DNA from: Idiomarina sp. | GTDB taxonomy: Bacteria > Pseudomonadota > Gammaproteobacteria > Enterobacterales > Alteromonadaceae | Reading direction: 5' to 3' | NCBI GenBank assembly: GCA_022565355.1 | Contig: JAIUMU010000002.1 | Span: 248,001 to 312,000, forward strand | DNA length: 64,000 nt | Shown: positions 18,701 through 29,707 of the stretch, one piece after another | How positions within the stretch are numbered: the first letter of the stretch is position 1 | How the letters are laid out: each line of letters begins with the position of its first letter | Notes under the pieces: generated by a model | The model's input: the letters and a program-made list of their open reading frames with translations, nothing else | Database searches by the model: none | What the model was told of the DNA's origin: nothing | Translations under genes and position numbers: made by a program

Positions 18701-19609
18701 ATATGGAGAAATTGCCGTGGGGTGATTATGGGTTTCTACTTTCATCAGAATATGGATAGGTTCGCCGTTGTAACGGTACTCTCCGCTACCTGCGGTTGGG
18801 AAAAAGCGGCCTGCTTCTGAACCGGTCATTACCGCCGCATTATCTTTATATGCCGATAACACATACTCTGGCGTGGCTTCATAGGTGCGCTTAATCATCT
18901 TAAATAATGATTTTTCTTGCTCAACCCCATCAATTGTCCATGAAGCATTAAATATTTTGTGGCGGCAATGCTCTGAGTTGGCTTGCGCGAACATATACAG
19001 TTCGGCATCTACTGGGTTGCGGCCAAGTTTCTCGAAGTTTTCCGTGAGGTAATCGATTTCATCATCGGCAAGGGCTAAACCTAGCTCGGTATTGGCGGTT
19101 GCTAATGCTGAGCGCCCGGCACCCATAATATCTACTGTGGTATACGCCGCTGGTTGTTGGCTTTGAAACAACGCACTGGCTGCAGATAAATCGCCAAAGG
19201 TGCTTTCGGTCATGCGATCATGCAACAGATAACTGGCACGCTGCATATCATCTGCGCTTAAATTACCTTCAAGGTAATACGCTACGCCGCGTTCAATACG
19301 CTCAATTTCCTGTAACCCGCAGTTATGCGCAATATCGGTAGCCTTTGAGGCCCATGGGGAAATTGTGCCCACTCGCGGCGTTACCAGCACTAAGCTACCT
19401 ACTGGTGCATGTGCTTCTCGCTTTGGCCCATACTCGAGCAACTTTTCCAGCACTTGATGCGCGCTCGCAGTAAGCGGCAGCGTAGTGTGCACGAAGTGCG
19501 TATATTCAGCATACACCGAGGTAACCGGAAGGCCCTCTGCGTGTAAACGTTGAAGTAGTTTTTCAGCACGAAAATCAGACAAAGCAGGCGAACCGCGCAG
19601 GATATCCAC
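15716..19609 (-). CDS. purL: phosphoribosylformylglycinamidine synthase (large single-chain type)
   Basis: This is a 1297-residue cytoplasmic enzyme (E. coli 1295) that converts FGAR, glutamine and ATP to FGAM in purine synthesis. The start is a GTG at 19609 (GGAG eight bases upstream), with the typical opening [18 protein letters not shown]. The N-terminal PurS-like part and the two ATPase halves ([56 protein letters not shown]) are followed by the glutamine amidotransferase domain with nucleophile C1134 (GVCNGCQML) and the H/E pair in [16 protein letters not shown] -10 lies on the minus strand at 19653-19658. The mltF neighbour is divergent, as in E. coli. Confidence 0.98.
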   Translation of the reverse strand: MDILRGSPALSDFRAEKLLQRLHAEGLPVTSVYAEYTHFVHTTLPLTASAHQVLEKLLEYGPKREAHAPVGSLVLVTPRVGTISPWASKATDIAHNCGLQEIERIERGVAYYLEGNLSADDMQRASYLLHDRMTESTFGDLSAASALFQSQQPAAYTTVDIMGAGRSALATANTELGLALADDEIDYLTENFEKLGRNPVDAELYMFAQANSEHCRHKIFNASWTIDGVEQEKSLFKMIKRTYEATPEYVLSAYKDNAAVMTGSEAGRFFPTAGSGEYRYNGEPIHILMKVETHNHPTAISPYPGAATGSGGEIRDEGATGIGAKPKAGLVGFSVSNLRIPGFEQPWEEDFGRPQRIVSALDIMLEGPLGGAAFNNEFGRPNILGYFRTYEERVNSFNGMEIRGYHKPIMIAGGLGNIREEHVEKDEIPVGAPLVVLGGPAMNIGLGGGAASSMASGDSSEALDFASVQRENPEMERRCQEVIDRCWQLGSENPIVFIHDVGAGGLSNALPELVNDGGRGGEFKLRAIPNDEPGMSPMAVWSNESQERYVIAIAPERLQVFADICARERAPYAVVGEATEAQHLRLYDEVFDNYPVDMPLEVLLGKAPKMHREAQSTKVLGTALTTSKIAISDAVERLLRLPAIAEKTFLITIGDRSVTGLVARDQMVGPWQIPVADCGVTAASYDSYAGEAMAMGERTPVALLNHAASARLAVAEAITNIAGTAIGDFKHIKLSANWMAPAGHPGEDAGLYEAVKAIGEELCPALGITIPVGKDSMSMQTRWQDNGEDKAVISPLSLVITAFGRVTDVRKTVTPMLRAERDDSRLLLLDLGRGKNRLGASSLAQVYRELGDVPADLESPEDLRFFFTLMQELVANEELLAYHDRSDGGLLVTLAEMAFAGNCGVEINLPTGIDPVAALFSEELGGVLQVSAEVAARITAACEAAGNANMLVDLGTVSSDNHIQISQGDSVIYTAPRSRLRAVWAETTHQMQRLRDNPACADEEFTAKQDITNPGLHAQLSYDPAKDIAAPFILKGVAPKIAILREQGVNSHYEMAAAFDRAGFSAIDVHMSDVLSGRVSLQDFQALAACGGFSYGDVLGAGEGWAKSVLFNPAAREEFAAFFARNDTLALGVCNGCQMLSNLHELIPGAEHWPHFVTNRSERFEARVAMVEVQDNNSPWFSGMAGSRMPIAVSHGEGRVEFSRNNADVALAGLTAGQQVALRYVDNFGKVTETYPANPNGSVGGITGVTSADGRVAIMMPHPERVFRAISNSWYPESWGEDGAWLRLFRNARKQLG

Positions 19610-19746
19610 TGGTTAAGCTCCGGATTACTTTTGAGGAATAAGGATGGGCTCATATTATAGAGAAATTTACACACTTTTGCGACACAAATGACAATGCAGA
19701 ATATACGCTGTTCTGTTATAACTTAGAAAGACGAACAGGATTCAAT

Positions 19747-21213
19747 TTGGTGAGTATGGTTATTTACGGAACACTTCAACAGAATGAAAGGATGCGGCGC
19801 CAATGGTTACCCAGTGGCCTGCTGTTATCGCTGATCCTATTCATTAGTGGCTGCGGTACCGAGCGCATCGATCAGAATCAACTCGAGCGCATTCAAGCGC
19901 GCGGCGTGGTGCATGTGGGCACCATGATGAACCCAGTAAATTATTATATTGGCCATGATAATCATGATGCTGGCTTCGAATTTGAGCTCGCCAGAGGCCT
20001 TGCTCAACAACTGGATGTGCAGCTGAATATGGTTCATAGCTACGATCTTCGGGAGCTATGGCGGCAACTCGAAGCGGGCGAAATTGATTTTATTGCTGCT
20101 GGTATTGATGTTACTGAAAACCGCTTGCAATGGCTGAAGTTTTCGCCGCCTTATCAAATAGTTGAGCAAAAGCTGGTGTTTCGCCAAGATGCCGTGAATC
20201 GCCCCCGCAATTGGAATGATGTAACCGGGAAAATTCGTGTTGTAGCCGGCAGTAGCCACGAAGAATACCTGCAAAGCTTAAGTGAGGTTTACCCGCATTT
20301 GAATTGGACCAGCACTCATCTTTACGATTCAGATGAATTGTTGGAACACGTTATACGCGATGAAATTGATTTCACCATTGTAGATTCCCACCATCTTGAT
20401 ATTAAACGGCGCGCATTTCCGAATTTGAGTATCGCCTTTACCGTGCGCGATAATGTACCAATATCTTGGGCATTCCGTTCGGGTAGCGATGATTCTCTCT
20501 ATGCTGCAGCCATCGAATACATTGGCGAACATTATGAATCAGGCGAGTTAGCACAATTGTGGGATCGTTATTTCGGCCATGTAGCTGAATTTAATTTTGT
20601 AGATACACGCGCTTTCATTGCCGCCACAGAAAGCTTATTACCGGATTATCTTGAGTTATTCCAAGAGTATTCTGGCGATCTGGATTGGCGCCTATTAGCT
20701 GCATTAAGTTATCAAGAATCACACTGGGACCCCTGGGCCCGATCAGCAACCGGGGTGCGTGGCTTAATGATGCTCACCTTGCCTACAGCGCAGGAATTGG
20801 GCGTAAATAGCCGCTTAGACCCGGCACAAGCCGTGCGCGGTGGTGCCGAGTACTTGCGCCGCTTACATCAGCGATTACCGGATCGCATTCAAGAACCAGA
20901 TCGGATGTGGATGGCGCTTGCAGCTTATAATGTTGGCTTAGGGCACCTCGAAGATGCGCGGGTTCTTACGCAACGCCAAGGCGGCAACCCGGATTACTGG
21001 GTAGATGTGCGAGAACGATTACCCCTGTTGCGGCAAAAACAATACTATCGCACTACGCGCTTCGGTTTTGCTCGCGGCGATGAACCCGTACAATATGTTG
21101 AGAACATTCGGCGATATTTTGATACGCTGGTGTGGCTTGATGAGCAAGGGCGCTTACCGGCAATGGAAACCGTTTTAACTGAGCGGGCTCACTCACCAAC
21201 TACGGCTGAATAA
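19747..21213 (+). CDS. mltF: membrane-bound lytic transglycosylase F
   Basis: This is a 488-residue outer-membrane lipoprotein. An N-terminal signal with RMRRQW and a lipobox ending SGC near residue 37 is followed by a solute-binding-protein-like domain (about 50-285: IQARGVVHVGTMMNP, LEAGEIDFIAAGIDVTENR) and an SLT domain (about 300-450) with catalytic E324 in LSYQESHWDPWARS and MMLTLPTAQELGV. It cuts peptidoglycan to anhydromuropeptides. The start is uncertain: TTG 19747 and GTG 19750 have AGGA at a good distance, while ATG 19756 and ATG 19792 (the most compact signal peptide) do not. The order purL-mltF-tadA matches E. coli. Confidence 0.95.
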   Translation: MVSMVIYGTLQQNERMRRQWLPSGLLLSLILFISGCGTERIDQNQLERIQARGVVHVGTMMNPVNYYIGHDNHDAGFEFELARGLAQQLDVQLNMVHSYDLRELWRQLEAGEIDFIAAGIDVTENRLQWLKFSPPYQIVEQKLVFRQDAVNRPRNWNDVTGKIRVVAGSSHEEYLQSLSEVYPHLNWTSTHLYDSDELLEHVIRDEIDFTIVDSHHLDIKRRAFPNLSIAFTVRDNVPISWAFRSGSDDSLYAAAIEYIGEHYESGELAQLWDRYFGHVAEFNFVDTRAFIAATESLLPDYLELFQEYSGDLDWRLLAALSYQESHWDPWARSATGVRGLMMLTLPTAQELGVNSRLDPAQAVRGGAEYLRRLHQRLPDRIQEPDRMWMALAAYNVGLGHLEDARVLTQRQGGNPDYWVDVRERLPLLRQKQYYRTTRFGFARGDEPVQYVENIRRYFDTLVWLDEQGRLPAMETVLTERAHSPTTAE

Positions 21214-21214
21214 T

Positions 21215-21400
21215 ATGGCTTTAAAATCGAGATTTAAACGCAACGAGCGCCGGCAACAACTGTTAAAACGCCATGGCCGCGCGATTGTTGATCGCCGTAA
21301 TAAATGGTTTTACCTCACTGAAACCTGCAATCGGCCTATGATTTGCCCGAACACACCCGATCCAGAAAGCGGCAACTTCAATAAAGTAGATAAAGAGTAA
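21215..21400 (+). CDS. small basic protein of unknown function
   Basis: This 61-residue ORF starts one base after the mltF stop codon. The N-terminal half is strongly basic (MALKSRFKRNERRQQLLKRH), and the C-terminal half has a Cys pair C38/C44 (CNRPMIC) and an acidic tail. No family is recognised and there is no strong Shine-Dalgarno, so translation would depend on coupling to mltF. It fills the gap up to the convergent tadA gene, and its codon use resembles its neighbours. It may be a genuine small nucleic-acid-binding protein or a spurious ORF. Confidence 0.5.
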   Translation: MALKSRFKRNERRQQLLKRHGRAIVDRRNKWFYLTETCNRPMICPNTPDPESGNFNKVDKE

Positions 21401-21406
21401 GTATCG

Positions 21407-21928
<522 letters not shown>

Positions 21929-21958
21929 TTAACTAGCTACCATTTAATTAGCTACCAC

Positions 21959-23350
21959 TTAGTTAGCTACTAAAAGCCCGGCAATCACATAGGCAATCGT
22001 AGCCAAAGCGGCTGCCAAAAATGCGTACGGTAATTGCGTACGCACATGATCGATATGTTCAGAGCCAGATGCCAATGAGGCAATAATCGTAGTATCACTA
22101 ATAGGTGATGAGTGATCACCGAAAATGCCACCTGCTAACGCCGCACCTACAAATAAGGCTACGGGAAGATCCAAGCCTACAGCGAGTGGAATTGCGAGCG
22201 GTAGCATAATCGCGAACGTACCCCAGCTTGAACCAATCGCGAAGGCAGTAAGGGCTGATAACAAGAAGATTAACGCCGGTAACAGCCACATCGGTAAGGT
22301 GGCATTCAACACGCCAGCCAAGTAATCGCCCGAGCCCAAAGCGCGCGTGGCATCACCTAATGCAATGGCCATCCATAAAATTACCGCTAGCGGTAAAATT
22401 TTCCAAGCGCCGCGCAAAATAGAAGAAATAATCAGCTTTGCCGACGTTCGCAAAGTAATCACAGAGCCGATAATAGCAATCACCAACGCCACGATAATCG
22501 CCACAAACACGCTCAACATGCCTTTACCTGCGATCATGCTGCCATCGCCCGTGTACCAAAGCATTACCGGCACCATGAGTACCATGGTAACTAAACTAAT
22601 AATTACGGTGGCCACCGCACCACGATTTACCGCATCGGTATCATGGTGGTCTGGCTCCGCCTCGTAACGCTGCTGTGCCTGCTGCTCAAAAGCGCGCATC
22701 GGCCCGAATGCCCAACCACTCCAAGCCACAAATAAAGCTAAGAACAAGGCAATAATGGCGTAAAAATTCAAGCCAATAGCAGCAATAAGCGTACTAATGG
22801 GATCGCTCACGCCTTGATTGCCAATCAAGCCAAGATTAAAAGCACCCCAAGCATTCAATGGAATTAAGATACACACCGGAGCGCAAGTAGAATCAATGAT
22901 GTAGGCAAGCTTTTGCCGAGAGATACCGAGCCTATCGTACACCGGGCGTGAGGTAGTACCTGAGGTCATAATCGATACATTCGATTCAATGAATACCAGC
23001 ACACCTAAAATCCAAGTGAACAAGCGCGCTCTACGCCGGTTGGGTACCCATTGTTTTTGCTGCAGTGCGGTAACAAAGTGGCCGAAGGTACCACCACGTT
23101 CGAGCACGCCAAACAGCGCGCCGATGGCTAGGGTAAAGCCCCAAATCAGTTGATTTGATGGTGCTATCAGCACTTCGCCAAGGCTGATAACGCCCGATTG
23201 CAGGCCTGTGCCAAATGCCGGCATAAATAATAAAACGTGGGCAAGCAACACACCGCCCAATAACGCCCACACCACCCGCCGAGTAAGAATGGCAAACACA
23301 ATCGCCAATAACGAAGGTAGTAAACTTATCCAGCCGAGCTCTGTATTCAT
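21959..23350 (-). CDS. Na+/H+ antiporter, NhaC family
   Basis: This is a 463-residue inner-membrane protein with about 11-12 hydrophobic segments. Family features include FIESNVSIMTSGTTSRPVYDR, PLNAWGAFNLGLIGNQG and SSWGTFAIMLPLAIPLAVGLDLP, then AALAGGIFGDHSSPISDTTIIASLASG, the most conserved NhaC block with its GDHxSPxSD motif. It is expected to exchange Na+ for H+, consistent with a marine lifestyle; some relatives couple malate and lactate instead. It sits between tadA and an NCS2-like permease on the same strand with separate intergenic regions. Confidence 0.9.
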   Translation of the reverse strand: MNTELGWISLLPSLLAIVFAILTRRVVWALLGGVLLAHVLLFMPAFGTGLQSGVISLGEVLIAPSNQLIWGFTLAIGALFGVLERGGTFGHFVTALQQKQWVPNRRRARLFTWILGVLVFIESNVSIMTSGTTSRPVYDRLGISRQKLAYIIDSTCAPVCILIPLNAWGAFNLGLIGNQGVSDPISTLIAAIGLNFYAIIALFLALFVAWSGWAFGPMRAFEQQAQQRYEAEPDHHDTDAVNRGAVATVIISLVTMVLMVPVMLWYTGDGSMIAGKGMLSVFVAIIVALVIAIIGSVITLRTSAKLIISSILRGAWKILPLAVILWMAIALGDATRALGSGDYLAGVLNATLPMWLLPALIFLLSALTAFAIGSSWGTFAIMLPLAIPLAVGLDLPVALFVGAALAGGIFGDHSSPISDTTIIASLASGSEHIDHVRTQLPYAFLAAALATIAYVIAGLLVAN

Positions 23351-23512
23351 ACAGCACCTTTATTATTATTTTTGCTAGCATATTGAGCAGCCGTAAACTG
23401 CCGATTTAACAGCAAAGATAGCATTATTCGCCTTATTTTTTTATCTATATTTCCCGCACACCCATCAGTTCACAAAGAACTTTGAGCACTGCGCGCTAAA
23501 TACACTCAGCGC

Positions 23513-24874
23513 TCATTCCTCGTCTGGTATTGCCGCCGGGTTACGATCCCAGCCAACCAAAACAATGGTTGCAATAACCCCAAACGTTAAGCCAATCCAA
23601 GGAGCAAAAAATGCCAGCGCGGCACCAATCAATACCACAGTTCCGCGTGAAGTATTATTGGTTGGAATCGACATCGCCACATAGGCACAGGCAAACCCGG
23701 TTAATACTAGGGTTAGTGATAACGCAACACCCAACAACGGCTGTAACCCTGTGAGCAACGGCAGCAAGAAAAACAGCAAGGGTATACCCATCATGTAATA
23801 TGATGCCAAGCCGCTGTGCAAACTATTCATCGCCTGAGCACCTTGCTTCCAGCGCTGTAAAATAATCACCTGAACCCCCGTCCACATAGCACCTTGGGTA
23901 GGGAAAAACGGTGCTGAAACAGCCATCAATGCATTACGAATACCAGCTGATAAATGCGTACGGGTTGGATTGATATCAATGTGCTCATCATTACGCTTGG
24001 TTAGGCCCTCACGAATCACTTCGTTACCCGTTACCATGTCACCAAATAAAATAACGTACGTAATAATGGCCAGCGGAATGCCTTGCAAAAACATCTCAAC
24101 ACTTGGCCAGCCGATCGCAAACGGGGAGATTTGTTGCCACGCATCACCCACGGGCGGAATTAAAATGCCCCACTGAATATCATAGGTAACCTCACCCACC
24201 AGCGGGCCAACCACTGCGGCGATAATAAAGCCCGGCAATAGCCCCAGCGCACCAATTTTGGCAAACAGTTTGTATTTTTCTTTCAACTTTTGCATCGGTA
24301 ACGAGAATGCAAAAATCAAACATACTGTACACGCTAACGTAATCGCGATGGGTTGTTGCAACAAAAAGCGATCGGCATCATCAATAAACACCCGCTTCAA
24401 AGCCGCAATGGCGGCTCCAAGAATGATGCCTGCCTTCAGTGTATCGGGCAGCCAAATCACAAACTTCCTACCCAGCCCGCTTATCCCCAAAACAATCAGC
24501 AGCACCGCAAAATTAAGCGAAAGCGCCGTCATGGCCTGCCAGCGCAGCACCGGTTCATCATAGCCACCCAACACGTAAGCCAACACCAACGGCAATGCCG
24601 GGGTTACCCACCCCGGTGCATAAGGTTCGCCAAAAACAATTACGGCCGAGGCTATCAGCGTGGAATGAATCATAGAAACCGCTATGGCTTCGGCAAAATT
24701 GAGGCCGAAGAACTCCATCATTAGCGGTACTAATGCCAATCCCGTAGCTGCGGCTACAAACAGCCCTTGAAAGGCTTCTTGCCAATAAAGTTTAGTGTGA
24801 TAAAACGGAAGACGAAAAGTGAAAGGCCCCCAGCGCCAGCCAGGAAGTTCAGGTTTAGACACGGCATACTCCAT
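23513..24874 (-). CDS. NCS2-like (xanthine/uracil permease superfamily) membrane protein, substrate unknown
   Basis: This is a 453-residue protein with about 12 hydrophobic segments. Blocks such as FQGLFVAAATGLALVPLMM, WVTPALPLVLAYVLGG, LPDTLKAGIILGAAIAALKRV and the charged loop GDMVTGNEVIREGLTKRNDEH resemble NCS2/SulP-fold transporters, but the NCS2 signature around the 10th segment is not clear. It lies downstream of guaBA on the same strand, 115 bp after a hairpin, which hints at nucleobase transport without proving it. No signal peptide is seen, and the start ATG at 24874 is supported by the hydrophobic layout only. Confidence 0.65.
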   Translation of the reverse strand: MEYAVSKPELPGWRWGPFTFRLPFYHTKLYWQEAFQGLFVAAATGLALVPLMMEFFGLNFAEAIAVSMIHSTLIASAVIVFGEPYAPGWVTPALPLVLAYVLGGYDEPVLRWQAMTALSLNFAVLLIVLGISGLGRKFVIWLPDTLKAGIILGAAIAALKRVFIDDADRFLLQQPIAITLACTVCLIFAFSLPMQKLKEKYKLFAKIGALGLLPGFIIAAVVGPLVGEVTYDIQWGILIPPVGDAWQQISPFAIGWPSVEMFLQGIPLAIITYVILFGDMVTGNEVIREGLTKRNDEHIDINPTRTHLSAGIRNALMAVSAPFFPTQGAMWTGVQVIILQRWKQGAQAMNSLHSGLASYYMMGIPLLFFLLPLLTGLQPLLGVALSLTLVLTGFACAYVAMSIPTNNTSRGTVVLIGAALAFFAPWIGLTFGVIATIVLVGWDRNPAAIPDEE

Positions 24875-24905
24875 GGTATATGGTTGTTGTTATTTTTCAA
24901 CGAAA

Positions 24906-24929
24906 CGGCTCAGCATATCTGCTGAGCCG
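24906..24929 (-). terminator. hairpin after guaA
   Basis: CGGCTCAGCA (24906-24915) and TGCTGAGCCG (24920-24929) form a perfect 10-bp stem with a 4-nt loop. On the minus strand it is followed by TTTCGTTG, a weak T tract. It separates guaBA from the permease gene. Confidence 0.6.
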
Positions 24930-24989
24930 CCTACCACCATTGAGTGCGTATTTAATTTATTTTCTAGTAAATGAGTTAAAGCTTTCCTG

Positions 24990-26567
24990 CTACTCCCATT
25001 CAATAGTAGCTGGAGGTTTGCCCGAAACATCGTAAACCACGCGCGAAATACCATCAATTTCATTGATAATACGATTCGAAACGCGGCCCAATAACTCATA
25101 GGGTAAGTGTGCCCAATGTGCGGTCATAAAATCAATAGTTTCAACCGCACGTAGGGAAATTACCCAATCGTATTTACGGGCATCGCCCATTACGCCCACG
25201 GAACGTACCGGTAAGAACACCGCAAATGCTTGGCTAACTTTGTGATATAAATCAGCTTTATGCAACTCTTCAATGAAAATCGCATCGGCACGGCGGAGTA
25301 AATCACAGTATTCTTTCTTTACTTCACCCAATACGCGCACGCCCAAGCCCGGCCCTGGGAATGGATGACGGAACAACATGTCGTAAGGTAAGCCCAGCTC
25401 AAGACCAATTTTGCGTACTTCGTCTTTAAACAATTCACGCAGCGGCTCTACCAACTTCATGCGCATTCCCGGCGGTAAACCACCCACATTGTGGTGTGAT
25501 TTAATTACGTGCGCTTTACCCGTTTTCGAACCCGCAGATTCGATTACATCCGGATAAATAGTACCCTGCGCCAACCAATCTACTTCCGTTAGCTCTTGCG
25601 CTTTTTCATCAAATACTTCAATAAATGAACGGCCAATGGCTTTGCGTTTCGCCTCTGGCTCATCTACACCCGCCAATGCATCTAAAAAGCGATCTTCAGC
25701 ATCTACGCGAATAATGTTCAAACCAAAATGATCACCGAACATTTCCATTACTTGATCTGCTTCATGCAAACGCAACAAACCATTATCTACAAATACACAG
25801 GTAAGCTGATCGCCAATGGCGCGGTGCAATAGCATCGCGGTAACCGACGAATCTACCCCACCAGAAAGACCAAGCATCACTTTTTCCGTGCCTACTTGCT
25901 CACGAATGCGCGCAATTGCATCATCAATAATGGCACCCGGTGTCCATAGCTTTTCACACTTACACACATCAATTACAAAATGCTCGAGCATGCGCAGCCC
26001 TTGGCGTGTGTGCGTTACTTCAGGGTGGAACTGCACGCCATAAAATTGCTTCTCTTCATTCACCATCGCTGCATGTGGGCAGGTATCGGTTTTCGCAACC
26101 GTTTTAAAGCCCGGCGGAATATCACTTACCTTATCACCGTGGCTCATCCACACATCCAATAGCGGCAAGCCATGCTCACTAATGCCATCTTCAATGTGGG
26201 TAAATAGCGAACATTCGGCAATTTGCTCTACGCGGGCATAACCAAATTCACGTAAGTTTGAGCCCTGTACCGCCCCACCAAGCTGCGCAGCCATGGTTTG
26301 CATGCCATAACACACACCAAACACCGGCACACCAGCCTCAAACACATACTCAGGCGCACGCGGTGAATTCGGCGCAGGCACACTTTCTGGCCCACCGGAA
26401 AGAATAATGCCGTTCGGATTAAAGTTCTTAATATCCTCAGCATCCACATCCCACGCCCAAAGCTCGCAATAAACGCCAATCTCACGAATACGGCGCGCGA
26501 TCAGTTGCGTGTATTGCGATCCAAAATCAAGAATCAAAATTCGGTGCTGATGAATATCGTGTGTCAT
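24990..26567 (-). CDS. guaA: GMP synthase (glutamine-hydrolysing)
   Basis: The product has 525 residues from the ATG at 26567, the same length as E. coli GuaA; a TTG at 26594 is in frame but would add nine unrelated residues. The amidotransferase class I domain has nucleophile C86 (FGVCYGMQ), H and E in QFHPEVTH, and the ATP-pyrophosphatase P-loop [14 protein letters not shown]. The C-terminal dimerisation domain ends [16 protein letters not shown]. It aminates XMP to GMP. It is the second gene of the guaBA operon, 45 bp after guaB, with GGAAGG as ribosome site. Confidence 0.98.
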   Translation of the reverse strand: MTHDIHQHRILILDFGSQYTQLIARRIREIGVYCELWAWDVDAEDIKNFNPNGIILSGGPESVPAPNSPRAPEYVFEAGVPVFGVCYGMQTMAAQLGGAVQGSNLREFGYARVEQIAECSLFTHIEDGISEHGLPLLDVWMSHGDKVSDIPPGFKTVAKTDTCPHAAMVNEEKQFYGVQFHPEVTHTRQGLRMLEHFVIDVCKCEKLWTPGAIIDDAIARIREQVGTEKVMLGLSGGVDSSVTAMLLHRAIGDQLTCVFVDNGLLRLHEADQVMEMFGDHFGLNIIRVDAEDRFLDALAGVDEPEAKRKAIGRSFIEVFDEKAQELTEVDWLAQGTIYPDVIESAGSKTGKAHVIKSHHNVGGLPPGMRMKLVEPLRELFKDEVRKIGLELGLPYDMLFRHPFPGPGLGVRVLGEVKKEYCDLLRRADAIFIEELHKADLYHKVSQAFAVFLPVRSVGVMGDARKYDWVISLRAVETIDFMTAHWAHLPYELLGRVSNRIINEIDGISRVVYDVSGKPPATIEWE

Positions 26568-26612
26568 GTGCCTTCCATTCTCTATTAAAACCAAAATCGT
26601 TGCGTAAGTCGC

Positions 26613-28079
26613 CTAGCCCATGCGGTAGTTTGGAGCTTCTTTGGTGATTTGCACATCGTGTACGTGCGATTCACCCATGCCGGCCGCGGTTACTTTAATA
26701 AACTGTGGTTTGGTGCGCATTGTTTCGATATCGGCAGAGCCAGTTAAGCCCATTGCCGAGCGCAGGCCGCCCATTTGTTGATGAATAATGTTTGAAATTG
26801 GGCCTTTGTACGCCACTCGGCCTTCAATTCCTTCTGGAACCAGCTTCTCAGCTTGATTCGAAGATTGGAAATAACGATCTGAAGAGCCGTGGCTTTGGTT
26901 CATTGCGCCCAGTGAGCCCATGCCGCGGTAAGATTTGTAATACCGGCCTTGGTATAGTTCTACTTCACCTGGTGATTCTTCGGTACCGGCTAACATGCTA
27001 CCAACCATTACACAGCTTGCGCCGGCTACGAGGGCTTTAGCGATGTCACCCGAGAAGCGGATACCGCCATCGGCGATTACTGGAATATCACGGCCTTCTA
27101 AGCCTGCTACTGCGTTTGAGATTGCGGTAATTTGTGGCACACCACAACCGGTAACAATACGCGTGGTACAAATAGAGCCTGGGCCAATGCCCACTTTTAC
27201 GGCATCTACACCTGCATCGGCAAGCGCTACCGCGCCTTCTGCAGTTGCTACGTTACCACCAATAATATTTAGCTCTGGGTATTCTTTGCGAGTAGCACGT
27301 ACGCGCTCTAAAACACCTTCGGAATGGCCATGTGAGGTATCAATTAACACCACATCAACGCCTGCATCTACTAGCGCAGCGATGCGCTCTTCGGTGCCAG
27401 CGCCAACGCCTACAGCTGCGCCTACGCGCAAGCGGCCTTGATCATCTTTACAGGCATTTGGTTTGTTGGCTGCTTTTTCGAAATCTTTCAGCGTGATCAT
27501 GCCGCGCATTTCATGGGCGTCATTTACGATGAGGATTTTCTCGATGCGATGTTTGTGCATGAGTTGCAGAATCTCTTTGCTTGGGGTGTTCTCACGAACC
27601 GTTACTAAGCGATCTTCTGGGGTCATTACATCGGAAACAAGCTTGTTGTTTGCTTCTTCAAAACGGGTATCACGGCCAGTAACAATACCAACTAATCGGC
27701 CGTTATCTACTACTGGGAAACCATGAAAACCATGTTCTGCAGCAAGCGCTTTTACCTGCTTTATGGTGGTTTTCGATGTTACTGTTACCGGATCGGCAAC
27801 GATGCCACTTTCGAATTTTTTCACTTTACGAACGTGTGCCGCTTGCTCACTGATGCTCATATTCTTATGAATAAAACCGATTCCGCCTTCTTGCGCTAAG
27901 GCAATTGCGAGATCAGCTTCGGTAACCGTATCCATGGCAGCAGAAACAAGTGGGATATTTAACGAAATGGAACGGGTTAAACGCGTATTCAAATCAGCTG
28001 TATGCGGCAGCACAGTAGAGTGCGCAGGCAACAGGAGTACATCATCAAAGGTGAGGGCTTCTTGGGCAAGTCTTAGCAT
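26613..28079 (-). CDS. guaB: inosine-5'-monophosphate dehydrogenase
   Basis: The product has 488 residues, identical in length to E. coli GuaB. The TIM-barrel enzyme oxidises IMP to XMP with NAD+, the committed step to GMP. Catalytic C304 is in [13 protein letters not shown]. The barrel is interrupted by two CBS domains (about 95-205: [31 protein letters not shown]). The mobile flap region [18 protein letters not shown] and C-terminal EGRVAYKGP are present. It is the first gene of guaBA and divergent from xseA across 244 bp, as in E. coli. No convincing PurR site was found in that gap. Confidence 0.98.
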   Translation of the reverse strand: MLRLAQEALTFDDVLLLPAHSTVLPHTADLNTRLTRSISLNIPLVSAAMDTVTEADLAIALAQEGGIGFIHKNMSISEQAAHVRKVKKFESGIVADPVTVTSKTTIKQVKALAAEHGFHGFPVVDNGRLVGIVTGRDTRFEEANNKLVSDVMTPEDRLVTVRENTPSKEILQLMHKHRIEKILIVNDAHEMRGMITLKDFEKAANKPNACKDDQGRLRVGAAVGVGAGTEERIAALVDAGVDVVLIDTSHGHSEGVLERVRATRKEYPELNIIGGNVATAEGAVALADAGVDAVKVGIGPGSICTTRIVTGCGVPQITAISNAVAGLEGRDIPVIADGGIRFSGDIAKALVAGASCVMVGSMLAGTEESPGEVELYQGRYYKSYRGMGSLGAMNQSHGSSDRYFQSSNQAEKLVPEGIEGRVAYKGPISNIIHQQMGGLRSAMGLTGSADIETMRTKPQFIKVTAAGMGESHVHDVQITKEAPNYRMG

Positions 28080-28323
28080 GGCAACATCTCTCGTTAGAGG
28101 TGAATGACTAGATCAATGTTGCGGCGGTATTTTACTCACTATCAGGCTTTAGGTAAACAAAATCTTACGCTTTTTCTTTAGAATCCGGTTTTGCTGCTGT
28201 TTATATTGCGCTTAATACGCATTTTCCTGCTAAAAATATCGCCATTCACTGCACTATTCCTGCTAGTATTTGTTCTGTAATTCTCCTCGGTTGATACCAC
28301 TCGTGAAAGGATAGTAAGCACCT

Positions 28324-29697
28324 ATGTTGGACGATATCCCTGCAGACAATGCACAACGGCAAATATTTACGGTTTCGCGGTTAAATAGCGCGGTGCGCCG
28401 TTTGCTAGAAGCGCAGTTTGGCTCGTTGTGGCTGCTGGGTGAAATCTCCAACTTTTCTGCCCCTGGTTCTGGGCATTGGTACTTCACTTTGAAGGATGAA
28501 CAAGCACAAGTGCGATGCGCGATGTTTCGCGGTAACAACACCCGGGTGCGCATGCGGGTAGGTAATGGTATGCAAGTATTGGTGCGCGGCCGCCTTAGCT
28601 TGTACGAACCACGCGGTGATTATCAACTGATTATCGATAGTATGGAGCCTGCTGGCGAAGGCTTATTGCAGCAGCAATTCGATGCATTGAAAGCTAAGCT
28701 GCACAGCGAGGGCTTGTTCGCCAGCGAACGGAAAAAGCCTTTGCCTACCCCTATTCGCACCTTAGGTGTTATTACATCACCTACAGGGGCCGCCATTCGC
28801 GATGTATTGAGTGTATTGCAGCGGCGCGATCCGCAATTGCGCGTAATTGTATACCCTACTCAGGTTCAAGGCGCGCAAGCCGCGGCGCAAATTCGGCAAA
28901 TGCTTGCAGTTGCAATTGCGCGGAATGAAGTGGATGCGCTGTTACTTACCCGTGGCGGCGGCTCATTGGAAGATATGTGGTGTTTCAATGACGAAGGCTT
29001 GGCGCGGGATATCGCCGCTTGCCCTATTCCTACAATTAGCGCCGTAGGCCATGAGGTTGATTTTTCCATTGCCGATTTTATTGCTGATGTGCGGGCGGCA
29101 ACACCTTCGGCTGCGGCTGAACTGGTAAGCCAAGATCGCAGTGAAACCCTACGCTACTTGGCAATGCTTACGCAACGCTTAACCCGCAGCCAACAACAAT
29201 ACCAACAGCAACGAATGGTGCAATTTCAGCATTTATTGCAGCGCTTAAAACCACTGAGCCCGCAACAGCGGTTGGAAAGCAAAAGCCAGCAGCTGGATGA
29301 TTATACCCAGCGGCTGCAACGCGCTTTAACGCGCAACCTCGATACCAATAAACAGCGCCAGCAACAACTTCAGCAGCGGCTATGGCGAGAAAATCCGCAG
29401 TTACAAATTCAGCAACTGCAAACACGAATTGTGCAGCTACGCCAACACGGTTTACAAGCGTTAACAGTGCAGCTTAATCGCGCCAATGCGCGCGCTTCAG
29501 CAAACCAACAAGCGCTAAGTATTGTTAGCCCGCTGAATACCTTAGAACGTGGTTACACCATTAGTTTTGCTGAGAATGGCGATATTGTTCGCAGTGCCAA
29601 GCAGTTAAACACTGGCGATATGCTGCGTACGCGCTTTGCTGAAGGTGAAGTAATCAGTAAGGTGGAGCGAATTGAAGCAGGTCGCAAGAAGCCTTAG
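28324..29697 (+). CDS. xseA: exodeoxyribonuclease VII large subunit
   Basis: The product has 457 residues (E. coli 456). The N-terminal OB fold (about 10-110: FTVSRLNSAVRRLLEAQFGSL, EISNFSAPGSGHWYFTLKDE) is followed by the catalytic domain (VITSPTGAAIRDVLSVLQRRDP, LLLTRGGGSLEDMWCFNDEGLARDI, SAVGHEVDFSIADFIADVRAATPSAAAEL). A glutamine-rich coiled coil (about 280-400) binds the XseB subunits. The enzyme degrades single-stranded DNA. The last codons, GRKKP and stop, form one arm of a hairpin shared with the convergent mscS gene, and the two stop codons overlap. Confidence 0.97.
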   Translation: MLDDIPADNAQRQIFTVSRLNSAVRRLLEAQFGSLWLLGEISNFSAPGSGHWYFTLKDEQAQVRCAMFRGNNTRVRMRVGNGMQVLVRGRLSLYEPRGDYQLIIDSMEPAGEGLLQQQFDALKAKLHSEGLFASERKKPLPTPIRTLGVITSPTGAAIRDVLSVLQRRDPQLRVIVYPTQVQGAQAAAQIRQMLAVAIARNEVDALLLTRGGGSLEDMWCFNDEGLARDIAACPIPTISAVGHEVDFSIADFIADVRAATPSAAAELVSQDRSETLRYLAMLTQRLTRSQQQYQQQRMVQFQHLLQRLKPLSPQQRLESKSQQLDDYTQRLQRALTRNLDTNKQRQQQLQQRLWRENPQLQIQQLQTRIVQLRQHGLQALTVQLNRANARASANQQALSIVSPLNTLERGYTISFAENGDIVRSAKQLNTGDMLRTRFAEGEVISKVERIEAGRKKP

Positions 29698-29707
29698 CTT
29701 CTTGCGA
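29682..29707. terminator. hairpin built from the overlapping 3' ends of xseA and mscS
   Basis: TCGCAAGAAGC (29682-29692) and GCTTCTTGCGA (29697-29707) form a perfect 11-bp stem with the loop CTTA, which contains parts of both stop codons. TTTTG follows on the plus side. It is probably a bidirectional terminator encoded within two reading frames. Confidence 0.65.

Noticed and set aside
19667..19682. PurR-like sequence TTACACACTTTTGCGA in front of purL
   Set aside because: By hand count only about 10 of 16 positions fit the E. coli PurR consensus, with one good half (CGCAAA on the minus strand). Too weak to annotate without a profile scan.
26568..26594. Nine-residue N-terminal extension of GuaA from a TTG codon
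   Set aside because: The ATG at 26567 gives exactly the E. coli length and has a ribosome site; the extension has no family support.
28080..28323. Purine or guanidine-type riboswitch upstream of guaB
   Set aside because: No conserved aptamer elements or terminator/antiterminator pair were found by eye; a covariance-model search would decide.
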